From assembly GCA_019739215.1 (NCBI GenBank), contig JAHHDR010000041.1:81369-145368 (forward strand): a stretch of 64,000 bases of DNA. Direction: 5' to 3'. Source of the DNA: Rhizobium sp. Lineage in GTDB: Bacteria; Pseudomonadota; Alphaproteobacteria; Rhizobiales; Rhizobiaceae. Position numbers and translations under genes: made by a program. Each line of letters begins with the position of its first letter. Positions within the stretch are counted from its first letter, which is position 1. Under the pieces are notes generated by a model. The model saw only the letters and a program-made list of their open reading frames with translations. It was not told the origin of the DNA and ran no database searches. Positions 39,830-49,166 of this stretch are shown here, piece by piece.

Positions 39830-39852
39830 TTGACAAATATGCGCCGGCATAT
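39830..39852 (+). promoter_or_regulatory. Possible promoter and operator for the binding-protein gene
   Basis: TTGACA at 39830-39835 is followed by ATATGC-GCCG-GCATAT (39837-39852), an inverted repeat with 6-bp arms, and by TAAATT, a poor -10. Direction fits the plus-strand gene at 40017. Confidence 0.35.
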
Positions 39853-39932
39853 AAATTTTCGCCGGGTCCCGGACGATCGCCGGCAATTGCGGGCGAAACC
39901 AAAGAATCCGCTTGCCTGCGAAAGGCAGGTAT

Positions 39933-39944
39933 TTTAACGTTAAA
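39933..39944. promoter_or_regulatory. Perfect palindrome upstream of the binding-protein gene
   Basis: TTTAACGTTAAA, 12 bp, 73 bases before the ATG at 40017. Likely an operator; the related palindrome at 30500-30511 suggests a shared regulator family. Confidence 0.45.
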
Positions 39945-40016
39945 CTATTCCGATCAAAAGACGGCGATCATGCGGGGTGCCGAGGTCGTCGAAACAGGGG
40001 AACGACGGAGTCTGCC

Positions 40017-40661
40017 ATGAATCAACTTACACGCCGCCAGACACTGGGTCTGGGTGCTGCCGCCTTTCTGACGAGCGTTCTGGCCGGCCGCGTGCCGGTA
40101 CAGGCCGCCGAAACCGATACGCTCACCATCGCCTTCAACGTCAACCTGCCGTCCTTCGACCCGACAGTCGGGCCATCGGCGGTCAATCCGACGATCCAGG
40201 CGATCTATCGCTCGATCTTCGACCAATATATGGGCCAGGCGCCCGACCTCAAGTTCGAGCCCGGCCTGCTCACCGCCTGGGGCTGGAACGACGACAAGAC
40301 CAAGGTCTGGATGGACGTCCGTGAGGGCGTGACCTGGCATGACGGCTCGCCTTTCACGCCTGAGGACGTGGTCTGGTCGCTCGAGCGCGCCGCCAACGAG
40401 AAGACCGGCAACCCGATCCAGTTCATCTGGTCCACCGCCGGCAACTACAAGATCGAAGGCAACAAGATCACCGGCGACGTGCTGCGTTTCGAGCCCACCT
40501 ACTTCATGTGGATGGCCTTCCTGACCGGCTACATCCTGCCCAAGGCCTACTATGAGAAGGTCGGCGCGGAAGGATTCGAGAAGGCCCCCGTCGGCACCGG
40601 CCCCTATATGTTCGACGCCTATGAAGGCAACGCCTTCCGCAGGAAGGCGTTGCCTTCATAG
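40017..40661 (+). pseudogene. ABC transporter substrate-binding protein (family 5), truncated at the palindrome
   Basis: The native part covers about 207 residues up to base 40638; the final residues (from about RKALPS) are read from the mirror strand and are not real. A twin-arginine signal (TRRQTLGLGAAAF, cleaved after the QAA region) leads to the start of an SBP_bac_5 fold: LTIAFNVNLPSFDPTVGPSAVN, VREGVTWHDGSPFTPEDVVWSLER and GTGPYMFDAYEGNAF. Full-length relatives have about 500-530 residues, so about 300 are missing. Such proteins bring peptides, opines or aromatic amides to an ABC importer; the rest of the operon would lie in sequence replaced by the mirror arm. ATG 40017 has GGAG 7 bases upstream. 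Confidence 0.85.
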
Positions 40662-41263
40662 GCGTCGAACATATAGGGGCCGGTGCCGACGGGGGCCTTC
40701 TCGAATCCTTCCGCGCCGACCTTCTCATAGTAGGCCTTGGGCAGGATGTAGCCGGTCAGGAAGGCCATCCACATGAAGTAGGTGGGCTCGAAACGCAGCA
40801 CGTCGCCGGTGATCTTGTTGCCTTCGATCTTGTAGTTGCCGGCGGTGGACCAGATGAACTGGATCGGGTTGCCGGTCTTCTCGTTGGCGGCGCGCTCGAG
40901 CGACCAGACCACGTCCTCAGGCGTGAAAGGCGAGCCGTCATGCCAGGTCACGCCCTCACGGACGTCCATCCAGACCTTGGTCTTGTCGTCGTTCCAGCCC
41001 CAGGCGGTGAGCAGGCCGGGCTCGAACTTGAGGTCGGGCGCCTGGCCCATATATTGGTCGAAGATCGAGCGATAGATCGCCTGGATCGTCGGATTGACCG
41101 CCGATGGCCCGACTGTCGGGTCGAAGGACGGCAGGTTGACGTTGAAGGCGATGGTGAGCGTATCGGTTTCGGCGGCCTGTACCGGCACGCGGCCGGCCAG
41201 AACGCTCGTCAGAAAGGCGGCAGCACCCAGACCCAGTGTCTGGCGGCGTGTAAGTTGATTCAT
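40619..41263 (-). pseudogene. Mirror copy of the truncated substrate-binding-protein gene
   Basis: Reverse-complement copy of 40017-40661, overlapping it by 43 bases at the turn. It differs from it by one residue near the end (Leu in place of Arg after GNAF), because the 3-base turn GCA reads differently on each strand. Neither C-terminus is trustworthy. Confidence 0.85.
40623..40660. other. Turn point of the palindrome
   Basis: The axis is base 40640. Bases 40639-40641 (GCA) do not pair and everything outside them does. Just left of the axis the native gene carries its own small hairpin, GAAGGC (40623-40628), loop AAC, GCCTTC (40632-40637), mirrored on the right. A short self-complementary stretch is the kind of place where a 3' end can fold back and prime copying of its own strand. 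The axis lies inside a coding sequence, not at a gene boundary. Confidence 0.9.
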
Positions 41264-41335
41264 GGCAGACTCCGTCGTTCCCCTGTTTCGACGACCTCGG
41301 CACCCCGCATGATCGCCGTCTTTTGATCGGAATAG

Positions 41336-41347
41336 TTTAACGTTAAA
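41336..41347. promoter_or_regulatory. Mirror of the TTTAACGTTAAA palindrome
   Basis: Copy of 39933-39944; as a perfect palindrome it reads the same on both strands. Confidence 0.45.
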
Positions 41348-41503
41348 ATACCTGCCTTTCGCAGGCAAGCGGATTCTTTGGTTTCGCCCGCAATTGCCGG
41401 CGATCGTCCGGGACCCGGCGAAAATTTATATGCCGGCGCATATTTGTCAACGGCGGCCCGTCGCCGGCAAACCGGCTTTCGACGCACGACCTCATTTTGT
41501 CGT

Positions 41504-41545
41504 TTGACAATGCCGGGGAAGCAGAAATATGATTTTGCATGTTTC
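41504..41545 (+). promoter_or_regulatory. Mirror iorA promoter and operator
   Basis: TTGACA at 41504-41509, TATGAT at 41528-41533, inverted repeat 41524-41545. Easier to read here because the promoter faces forward. Confidence 0.7.
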
Positions 41546-41581
41546 TACTGTGACGCCTCGGGAGAGGTTGGAGACCACGAC

Positions 41582-43735
41582 ATGGCTGAGAGATCATTTG
41601 CAAGGGAGGTCGAGGACCTCAAGCTCGGCGAAGGCGACATCTTTCGCGGCGAGGGAATTTTGGCCATCACCAAGGCGCTGCTGCAATCCGGCGTCTCCTA
41701 TGTCGGCGGCTACCAGGGCTCGCCAATTTCCCACCTCATGGACGTGCTCGCCGACGCTAAGGACGTGATGGAAGACCTCGGCGTCCATTTCGAGACGTCG
41801 GCCTCGGAAGCGGCCGCGGCGGCGATGCTGTCGGCCTCGGTCATGTATCCGGTCCGCGGCGCGGTCACCTGGAAATCGACCGCCGGCACCAATGTCGCCT
41901 CCGACGCGCTCTCCAACCTCTCCTCCGGCGGCGTTACTGGCGGCGCGATGATCATCATCGGCGAGGATTACGGCGAAGGCTCCTCGATCATGCAGGAGCG
42001 CAGCCATGCCTTCGCGATGAAGTCGCAACTCTGGCTGCTGACGCCGCGCCCCAACCTGCCCTCCATCGTCGAGATCGTCGAACAGGGCTTCCAACTCTCC
42101 GAGGCGTCGAACACGCCTGTGATGCTGCAGGTCGGCATCCGCAGCTGTCATGTCCACGGCCAGTTCGTCGCCAAGGACAACAAGCGCCCGGATTTCACGC
42201 TCCGGCAGGCGCTTGAGAATCCCGTGCGCGATGTCAGCCGTATCGTGCTGCCGCCGGCCTCCTTCATCCATGAGAAGGAGAAACTTGAAAAACGCTGGCC
42301 CGCCGCCGTCAATTTCATCCGCGAGCGCAAGCTCAACGAATATTTCGGCCCCCCCGAGGGAGAGATCGGCCTCATCCTGCAGGGCGGGCTCTACAATGGC
42401 GTCATGCGCGCGCTGCAGCAACTCGGCCTTGCCGATGTCTATGGCGAGTCCTCGGTGCCGCTCTATGTGATGAACGTCTCCTATCCGCTCATCGACGAGG
42501 AGATCGCGGACTTCTGCATCGGCAAAAAGGCCGTGCTGATGGTCGAGGAAGGCGCCCCCGAATATATCGAGCAGTCGCTCAACACGCTGCTGCGCCGCCG
42601 GGACATCCAGACCCGGGTGTCCGGCAAGGACGTGCTGCCGATGGGCGGCGAATATACCGCGCCGGTGCTGGTCAAGGGCATCCGGAGCTTCATCGAGACC
42701 TACCAGGTGCTTCTGCTCGGCAACCAGCCGCCGATCCCGGACCCGACGCCTGTTCTCAGCGACCCCAAGATCAAGGCACTGGCGGAAGTCGTTCCGCCGC
42801 GTCCGCCGGGCTTCTGCATCGGCTGCCCGGAGCGGCCGATCTTCGCGGCGATGAAGCTGGTGCAGAACGAACTCGGCCAGCACCATGTGTCGGGCGATAT
42901 CGGCTGCCACCTGTTCTCGATCCTGCCGCCGTTCAACATCGGCTCGACGACGATGGGTTACGGCCTGTCGCCGGCCGCCGCCTCGGCCTTCAACGTCAAG
43001 GCCGACAAGCGCGTAATCTCGGTCATGGGCGACGGCGGCTTCTGGCACAATGGTCTCGCGACCTCGATCGGCAATGCCGTCTTCAACAAGCAGGACGGCG
43101 TCATCCTCGTCGTCGACAATTTCTATTCGGCGGCGACCGGCGGCCAGGACGTGCTCTCTTCGCGTGCCGACAATCCGCGCCGCAAGACCAACAATTCCAT
43201 CGTCAATGCCGTCAAGGGCGTCGGCGCCACCTGGGTGCGCCAGATCGACCGCACCTATGATGTCACCAAGATGCGCGACACGCTACGCGAAGCGCTGACG
43301 ACGAAAGAAGAAGGCCCGAAGATCATCGTCGCCTCCTCCGAATGCATGCTCAACAAGCAGCGCCGGGTGAAGCCGCTCTTCAACAAGGCGGTGAAGGAGG
43401 GCAAACGCATGGTCAAGGAACGCTTCGGCGTCGACGAGGACGTCTGCACCGGCGATCACGCCTGCATCCGGCTTTCCGGCTGCCCATCGCTCTCGGTCAA
43501 GCATACCGACGATCCGTTGAAGGACGATCCGGTCGCCGCGATCGACAACAATTGCGTCGGCTGCGGCAATTGCGGCGAGGTCTCGGAGGCCGCCGTGCTC
43601 TGTCCGTCCTTCTATCGCGCCGACATCATCCACAATCCGACCGGCTGGGATCGCTTCCTCGCCCGTATCCGTGGCGCCGTGATCGGCTGGCTGCAGGCCC
43701 GCCGCCAGTCGCGCCGCGTGCTGTTTGCCGAGTGA
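41582..43735 (+). CDS. iorA: Mirror copy: indolepyruvate:ferredoxin oxidoreductase alpha subunit
   Basis: Identical 717-residue protein to 37545-39698. In this orientation the leader, GGAG site and ATG (41582) are read directly. Counted as an artefact copy. Confidence 0.9.
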   Translation: MAERSFAREVEDLKLGEGDIFRGEGILAITKALLQSGVSYVGGYQGSPISHLMDVLADAKDVMEDLGVHFETSASEAAAAAMLSASVMYPVRGAVTWKSTAGTNVASDALSNLSSGGVTGGAMIIIGEDYGEGSSIMQERSHAFAMKSQLWLLTPRPNLPSIVEIVEQGFQLSEASNTPVMLQVGIRSCHVHGQFVAKDNKRPDFTLRQALENPVRDVSRIVLPPASFIHEKEKLEKRWPAAVNFIRERKLNEYFGPPEGEIGLILQGGLYNGVMRALQQLGLADVYGESSVPLYVMNVSYPLIDEEIADFCIGKKAVLMVEEGAPEYIEQSLNTLLRRRDIQTRVSGKDVLPMGGEYTAPVLVKGIRSFIETYQVLLLGNQPPIPDPTPVLSDPKIKALAEVVPPRPPGFCIGCPERPIFAAMKLVQNELGQHHVSGDIGCHLFSILPPFNIGSTTMGYGLSPAAASAFNVKADKRVISVMGDGGFWHNGLATSIGNAVFNKQDGVILVVDNFYSAATGGQDVLSSRADNPRRKTNNSIVNAVKGVGATWVRQIDRTYDVTKMRDTLREALTTKEEGPKIIVASSECMLNKQRRVKPLFNKAVKEGKRMVKERFGVDEDVCTGDHACIRLSGCPSLSVKHTDDPLKDDPVAAIDNNCVGCGNCGEVSEAAVLCPSFYRADIIHNPTGWDRFLARIRGAVIGWLQARRQSRRVLFAE

Positions 43736-43745
43736 GGATCGCGCC

Positions 43746-45305
43746 ATGAACGAACATGTCTCCATCGATCCGACGGCACCCGTCCGCCAGTCGACCGACA
43801 AGCCGCTCGCTCTCGCTGTGGTCGCCATGGGCGGACAGGGCGGCGGCGTGCTGGCCGACTGGATCGTCAGCATGGCCGAGGTCGAGGGCTGGATGGCCCA
43901 GACCACGTCGGTGCCGGGCGTCGCCCAGCGCACAGGCGCCACGATCTATTACATCGAGATGCTGCCGGCGAAGGACGGCCACGCGCCGATCTTCTCGCTG
44001 ATGCCGACGCCCGGCGATGTCGACGTCGTCTTGGCCGCCGAACTGATGGAGGCCGGCCGTTCCGTGCTGCGCGGCCTCGTCACGCCCGACAAGACCACGC
44101 TGATCGCCTCGACCCACCGCGCCTTCGCCGTGTCCGAGAAGCAGACACCCGGCGACGGCATCGGCAACCCCGAGGTCGTAGTCGACGCCACCGATTTTGC
44201 GTCCAGGCGCACGATTGCCTTCGACATGGAAACGCTGGCCGTGAAGAACGGCAGCGTCATCTCCGCCTCGATGTTCGGCGCGCTGGCCGGTTCAGGCGCG
44301 CTGCCTTTCCCGCGCGCAGCCTTCGAGGCGACGATTCGTGCCGGCGGCAAGGGCATCGAACCCTCGCTCAAGGCCTTCGGCGCCGCCTTCGACCGGGCGA
44401 AGAACAATCCGCGCGATGTGGTCTCTGCCACACCCTTGAAGCGGCTTGATGCGCTTCCGGCATCATCGGGCCATCCCGATCTGGACAGGCTTATCGGCCG
44501 TATCCGCACGGAATTTCCGGCGGAAGCCCATGCCATGCTCTATGCCGGCACCAGGAAGCTCACGGACTTCCAGGACCCGGCCTATGCCGGCGACTATCTC
44601 GACCGTGTCGGCAAGATGCTGGCGCTCGATCGCGCCAATGGTGGCGAGGCCAGCGGCCATGCGTTTACGCTCCAGGCGGCCAAATATGTCGCCGTCGCCA
44701 TGGCCTATGACGACGTCATCCGCGTCGCCGACCTCAAGGTGCGCCAGTCGCGCTTCGAGCGCGTGCGCAAGGAAGTCGGCGCCAAGGAAGACCAGATCGT
44801 CTATATGACCGAGTACATGCATCCGCGCATGGACGAAGTCTGCGGCACGCTGCCCAGGCGCCTCGGCCTGTGGATCGAGAGCAGCCCGAGACTCTTCGCC
44901 TTTCTCGACCGGCGGATCAACAAGGGCCGCAGGGTGCGGACCGCCACGCTGTTCTGGTTCCTCGGCCTCTACACCGTCTCGGCCCTTCGTGGCCGCCGTC
45001 GCGGCACACTGCGCCATGCCCGCGAGATGGCGCATATGGATGCCTGGTTGAAGACCGCGACCGAACTGCTGCCGGAAAACTACGACCTCGCGACCGAAGT
45101 TCTCGCGGCCCGCCGACTGGTCAAGGGCTACTCGGACACGCACTCGCGCGGCTTGTCGAAATTCGACCGGGTGCTGTCGGCCCTGCCGCTGCTGCGCCAG
45201 CGGGACGACGGCGCGGATTGGCTGCGGCGGTTGAAGCAGGCGGCCTTGCTGGACGAAGGCGGGATCGCGCTGGACGGGGCGTTGAAGACGGTCGCGACGC
45301 TTTGA
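43746..45305 (+). CDS. iorB: Mirror copy: indolepyruvate oxidoreductase beta-subunit family protein
   Basis: Identical to 35975-37534, 519 residues, starting 10 bases after the mirror iorA stop with the same GAGGATCG site. Confidence 0.87.
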   Translation: MNEHVSIDPTAPVRQSTDKPLALAVVAMGGQGGGVLADWIVSMAEVEGWMAQTTSVPGVAQRTGATIYYIEMLPAKDGHAPIFSLMPTPGDVDVVLAAELMEAGRSVLRGLVTPDKTTLIASTHRAFAVSEKQTPGDGIGNPEVVVDATDFASRRTIAFDMETLAVKNGSVISASMFGALAGSGALPFPRAAFEATIRAGGKGIEPSLKAFGAAFDRAKNNPRDVVSATPLKRLDALPASSGHPDLDRLIGRIRTEFPAEAHAMLYAGTRKLTDFQDPAYAGDYLDRVGKMLALDRANGGEASGHAFTLQAAKYVAVAMAYDDVIRVADLKVRQSRFERVRKEVGAKEDQIVYMTEYMHPRMDEVCGTLPRRLGLWIESSPRLFAFLDRRINKGRRVRTATLFWFLGLYTVSALRGRRRGTLRHAREMAHMDAWLKTATELLPENYDLATEVLAARRLVKGYSDTHSRGLSKFDRVLSALPLLRQRDDGADWLRRLKQAALLDEGGIALDGALKTVATL

Positions 45306-45330
45306 AAAGGAGTCGCGACGATACGCGAAT

Positions 45331-45873
45331 CTATCCAGCTATCTCAGTTGCCCGACCTATTCCGAGCAGTTTCTCAAGAACGTCATCGATCGAGTTCAGA
45401 CCGACGAATTTGCTTTTCGGAAGCAAGCGATGGTTTGGCCTGTGAGCCTTCTCCCCAAAGGCATTGCCTTTCGTGTGCTTGGCCACCTTGAGAAGGCTGA
45501 TATCTGGGAGTGCGTTCCCCGGCTCAGCGCCAAACCATAAGTAGGATTCAATTTCCAGGTCAGGTGTGACGACGATCCAGATGACACACCCACTCGGCTT
45601 CTCGGCCAAAGCGAGGCCGATCTTTACCTCGTTTGCTCGACCGCCTGCGGTGAGCGTTTTGAGCTGAATGTGCCGTGTAATGCGCCCTCGGCTGACAACT
45701 ATATCGTAACCACCAGCGTCGAACTCCGACCTCAATACTTCTGCGTCCGTAATCCCGAGCTGCCAAAGCCTACGCAGCACGTCGGCGACAAAGACATGTT
45801 CAACGATCCGTTCCCGCAAGACCGAGTGACGCGAGTGGAGAGACAGCGAGTCTTCGTCGAGAATTTGTTCCAT
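45331..45873 (-). CDS. Mirror copy: PD-(D/E)XK-like uncharacterised protein
   Basis: Identical to 35407-35949. The lower-GC stretch and its sharp borders are equally visible here. Confidence 0.58.
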   Translation of the reverse strand: MEQILDEDSLSLHSRHSVLRERIVEHVFVADVLRRLWQLGITDAEVLRSEFDAGGYDIVVSRGRITRHIQLKTLTAGGRANEVKIGLALAEKPSGCVIWIVVTPDLEIESYLWFGAEPGNALPDISLLKVAKHTKGNAFGEKAHRPNHRLLPKSKFVGLNSIDDVLEKLLGIGRATEIAG

Positions 45874-45933
45874 GCCTGCATGATCCAACTGGCGGCCGAC
45901 AGATGCAATTCTTGGTTGAAAAAGCGTCGAAAG

Positions 45934-46440
45934 TCAAATCTCATGCAGCCGGATGTTCTGCAAAATCCGGTGCAGCACCGTCACGAAGGTCTTGTACTCC
46001 TCCTCATCGATGCCCTGGAACATCTTGAGGAAGTCGTCATACATGGTCGGCCAGATGCTCTCGAAGGCGGCGCGGCCCTCTTCGGTGATGGTCACGTCGC
46101 GGATGCGCATGTCGTCCGGGCGTGGCTGCCGGCGGATGAAGCCCTGGTCCTCGAGCGATTCCAGCGTCCGGCTCATGGTCGACTGCTCGGTCACGGCAAA
46201 GACCGACAGCTCATTGATCGTCACCGAAGGTGTGATCGACAGGATGGCGAGTGCCCGCATCTTCGCCGTGGTCATGCCGAGCGCCCGGAGATCGTCGGAG
46301 AGATTGGCGTTCCAGCGGGCGATCACCCGGTTCATCAGATAGGGCGCGAAATTGTTGAGCCCGATCTCGCCCATGGTCGGGCGCTTGGCCTCGGGGCCGT
46401 CGAGCGGCCGCAGCACGGAGCCTGAAAAGCGTTCGGTCAT
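45934..46440 (-). CDS. Mirror copy: MarR-family regulator of the cyclase/FAD operon
   Basis: Identical to 34840-35346, 168 residues; it again starts 7 bases after the FAD oxidoreductase 2 copy. Confidence 0.87.
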   Translation of the reverse strand: MTERFSGSVLRPLDGPEAKRPTMGEIGLNNFAPYLMNRVIARWNANLSDDLRALGMTTAKMRALAILSITPSVTINELSVFAVTEQSTMSRTLESLEDQGFIRRQPRPDDMRIRDVTITEEGRAAFESIWPTMYDDFLKMFQGIDEEEYKTFVTVLHRILQNIRLHEI

Positions 46441-46447
46441 GCGTTGC

Positions 46448-48037
46448 TCATTTCAGTGCCGAGGCGAGCAGGAAGCCGGAGCCGCCGCCGAGACCCGGGC
46501 CGGGATGCGTCGATGCGCCGATATGATAGAGGCCCGGCACATGGGTCCTGTGGTTGACCGAGGACTTGAACGGGCGCCAGACGAAAAACTGGTCGACGCC
46601 GCAGAAGCCGCCATAAGGGTCGCCACCCACCAGGTTCATGTTCATGGTCTCCAGATCGGCGGGCGAATAGGTCTTGCGGGCGATGACATTCTCGGACCAG
46701 CCGTCAATATGGCTTTCGAGGATGCGCTCGACGCGGTCGGCATAGCGCTCCCGGAGTTCCTCGGTCCACCGTCCATCGGCCGGTATCGGCAGTTCCGCCG
46801 CCGCATCGCCTTTGATCAAGCGCGGCGCTTCGGGAAGCTGCAGCCAGAGGATCGACTTGCCCTCGGGCGCACGGCTGGGGTCGAAGGCGGTCGGCTGGCC
46901 GACGCAGATGGTGGGCACGGCGGGCAGCAGCCCGCGCTCGCATTCGTTGGACGCACGCGAAACGCCGTCGAGTCCGGGTGTCAGATGCAGCAGCGCCACC
47001 TTGCCGAGATCCGCGCCCGCCTTCCAGCGCGGCGGCGATTTCAGCGCATAGTGGATCTGCATGTTGCCCTTGCCGTAGCGATAAGTGCGCAGGCCCTCGC
47101 TGACATCCGCCGTCGGTGACTTGACATAGCCCTTGAGCAGCCGGTCGTAGAGCTGGGTCGGCGTCACCGAGGCGATCACGCCCTGGCTGGCCGTCAGCAC
47201 CTCGCCGCCGGCAAGCCGCACGCCGGTGGCGCGGTCGCCGACGCCCCCGAGGATCTGGTCGACATCGGCGCCGGTGCGGATCGTGCCGCCATTGTCCGTG
47301 ATCAGCCGCTCGAACGCCTTGAGCAGGTTGTCTGCGCCGCCCTTGACCACCGGGCAGCCGGCCAGTTCGATGGCAAAGCCGATGACCTTGAGCATCGCGC
47401 CGGAATAGGCGCTTTCGGGGCCAAGACCGCAATGCAGCACCCAGGGCGCGAACAGCGCCTGCATTTCTTCGGACCTGTAGGTCGTCTCGAGATGCGCCCG
47501 GCCGCTGACCAGCGCATCGCCGAACCAGGCGGCGAGGCCGCGAGGCCCCCGCTTCCAGGCCTCCATGAGAACAGTCTTGAAGATGCTTCCCGACCACAGC
47601 GAGCCGCCAAGCAGCGAGAACAGGAAGGGCGCGTCGGCGCCGAGCCTGTCCATATCGCGCGCGAAGGCCTGGCCATCGCCGGATGCGAGCGCCTCGAAGG
47701 CGGCGACGTTGCGCTGGCGGTCCTTCGACAGGATCGCGTGACGGCCGTCGGGCATCAGCACGCCGGTCGGCAGATCCGCATGGGCAAATTCGAGTCCGCG
47801 CGCCTCGAGATCCTTGCCGAGCGCGCCATAGGCCGGCGATGTCAGGAACAGCACCATGGTCGTGGCCATGACATCGTGCCGAAAGCCGGGCTCGGTGATC
47901 TCCTCGGTGCGCAGGCAGCCGCCGATGCGGTCATTGCGTTCGAGGACGAGCACCTTCTTGCCCTTCTTGCCGAGCAGGGCAGCCGCGACCAGCGCGTTGA
48001 TGCCGCTGCCGACGACGATATAGTCATGGGTGGTCAT
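46448..48037 (-). CDS. Mirror copy: phytoene-desaturase-type FAD oxidoreductase 2
   Basis: Identical to 33243-34832, 529 residues, no substitutions in the listed FAD motifs. Confidence 0.85.
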   Translation of the reverse strand: MTTHDYIVVGSGINALVAAALLGKKGKKVLVLERNDRIGGCLRTEEITEPGFRHDVMATTMVLFLTSPAYGALGKDLEARGLEFAHADLPTGVLMPDGRHAILSKDRQRNVAAFEALASGDGQAFARDMDRLGADAPFLFSLLGGSLWSGSIFKTVLMEAWKRGPRGLAAWFGDALVSGRAHLETTYRSEEMQALFAPWVLHCGLGPESAYSGAMLKVIGFAIELAGCPVVKGGADNLLKAFERLITDNGGTIRTGADVDQILGGVGDRATGVRLAGGEVLTASQGVIASVTPTQLYDRLLKGYVKSPTADVSEGLRTYRYGKGNMQIHYALKSPPRWKAGADLGKVALLHLTPGLDGVSRASNECERGLLPAVPTICVGQPTAFDPSRAPEGKSILWLQLPEAPRLIKGDAAAELPIPADGRWTEELRERYADRVERILESHIDGWSENVIARKTYSPADLETMNMNLVGGDPYGGFCGVDQFFVWRPFKSSVNHRTHVPGLYHIGASTHPGPGLGGGSGFLLASALK

Positions 48038-48059
48038 GGCGTCTCATCCTCGGGGATGC

Positions 48060-48088
48060 AGAAAGGCCGGCGAGAATGCCCGCCGGCC
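48060..48088 (-). terminator. Mirror hairpin after the cyclase gene
   Basis: Copy of 33192-33220, with the same 8-bp stem. Confidence 0.6.
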
Positions 48089-48097
48089 ATAGTGGAC

Positions 48098-48883
48098 TCA
48101 CTTGGTAACGAGCGCCAGCGCGCGGATCGGCGAACCGGTGCCCTTGACGAACTTCAGGGGTGCCGCGATCAGGATCGCGCCCTTGGCAGGCAACTGATCG
48201 AGATGGCAGAGGCTGGCGAGGCCATAGCGGCCGGCCTTGTGCATCAGGTTATGGGCCGGGAAGGGCGGGTTCATGCCACCGGCCGAACCGGCATCCGTGC
48301 CGATCGTTTCCTGGCCCCATCCCATGATCTTCTTCGACACGAGATATTCGATGGCTTCCGCCGTCGGGCCGGGCGAATGCGGGCCGTTCTCGTCGGCATT
48401 GAGGAAGGTTTCGGTCGAGCCGTTGCGCTTGTACCAGTCGGTGCGCATCACCACCCAGCTGTCTTCCTCGATTTCGCCGTGCTCGGCTTCCCATTCCTTG
48501 ATGCTCTCGACGGTGAGTAGGTAGTCGGGATCGGCTGCGGCTTCCTTGGAGCGATCGATGACGTTGACCGGGCCGACGAAGGCCTGCGGCGGAATGGTGT
48601 CGGTGGTGTTGCCCGGCAGGTCCTTGCCGGTGATCCAGTGGCTCGGTGCATCGAAATGCGTGCCGGTGTGCTCGCCGAGTTCCAGCCAGTTCCAGGCCCA
48701 GAAGGGACCGTTTGCATCGTAGGCCGAGATTTCATGGACCTTGACCGAGGGCGTGTTCTTGCCAAACTGCGGCGGCAGGTAGAGCACGGGCGTGTTGGGT
48801 CCGAGCGGTGCGGTCAGGTCCACGACCTTGATGGAACCCGAAAGAAGCGCTTTCGCGACATCGGCGAGAATGTTGGCTGACAT
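48098..48883 (-). CDS. Mirror copy: cyclase-family hydrolase
   Basis: Identical to 32397-33182, with the HTGTHFDAPSH metal site intact. Confidence 0.87.
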   Translation of the reverse strand: MSANILADVAKALLSGSIKVVDLTAPLGPNTPVLYLPPQFGKNTPSVKVHEISAYDANGPFWAWNWLELGEHTGTHFDAPSHWITGKDLPGNTTDTIPPQAFVGPVNVIDRSKEAAADPDYLLTVESIKEWEAEHGEIEEDSWVVMRTDWYKRNGSTETFLNADENGPHSPGPTAEAIEYLVSKKIMGWGQETIGTDAGSAGGMNPPFPAHNLMHKAGRYGLASLCHLDQLPAKGAILIAAPLKFVKGTGSPIRALALVTK

Positions 48884-49077
48884 GATCTTGATCCCTTGTT
48901 TGTGGGCTTCCGCACGGCCAGTCTTCCGCCGCCGTCGCTGCTCCCCGAAGCCAAGGCTAGGACAGTATATATGAAATTGCAAGTTTCCGCGCAGCGATCG
49001 CCGCGCCTTCCCGGCAGGCCGGTGTGGCTCATCATGCCACTGAAAAGGCTGGGTAAAAAGCCTTCGATCTCATACAT

Positions 49078-49138
49078 CATAAAACTTTATGCTTCAAATA
49101 TTTTTCGCTTGCGAGCCTATCCGCAAGATGTATGCATA
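49078..49138. promoter_or_regulatory. Mirror of the divergent FAD-oxidoreductase/cyclase control region
   Basis: Copy of 32142-32202, containing both palindromes in reversed order. Confidence 0.4.
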
Positions 49139-49166
49139 TGACACCAGAAACGAAGGGGAACAGGCG

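Larger units (their letters stand above)
39699..40016. other. Divergent control region between iorA and the binding-protein gene
   Basis: 318 bases with no gene but several regulatory elements: the iorA promoter with overlapping inverted repeat, a plus-strand TTGACA at 39830-39835 with an ATATGC/GCATAT repeat (39837-39852), and the palindrome at 39933-39944. AT-rich patches stand out against the surrounding coding DNA. Confidence 0.7.

Noticed and set aside
40600..40680. Hairpin telomere of a linear replicon as the cause of the palindrome
   Set aside because: Reading through a closed hairpin end would give such a mirror, but the axis is inside an intact reading frame, has a 3-base non-pairing turn and lacks an AT-rich telomere palindrome of the Agrobacterium type.
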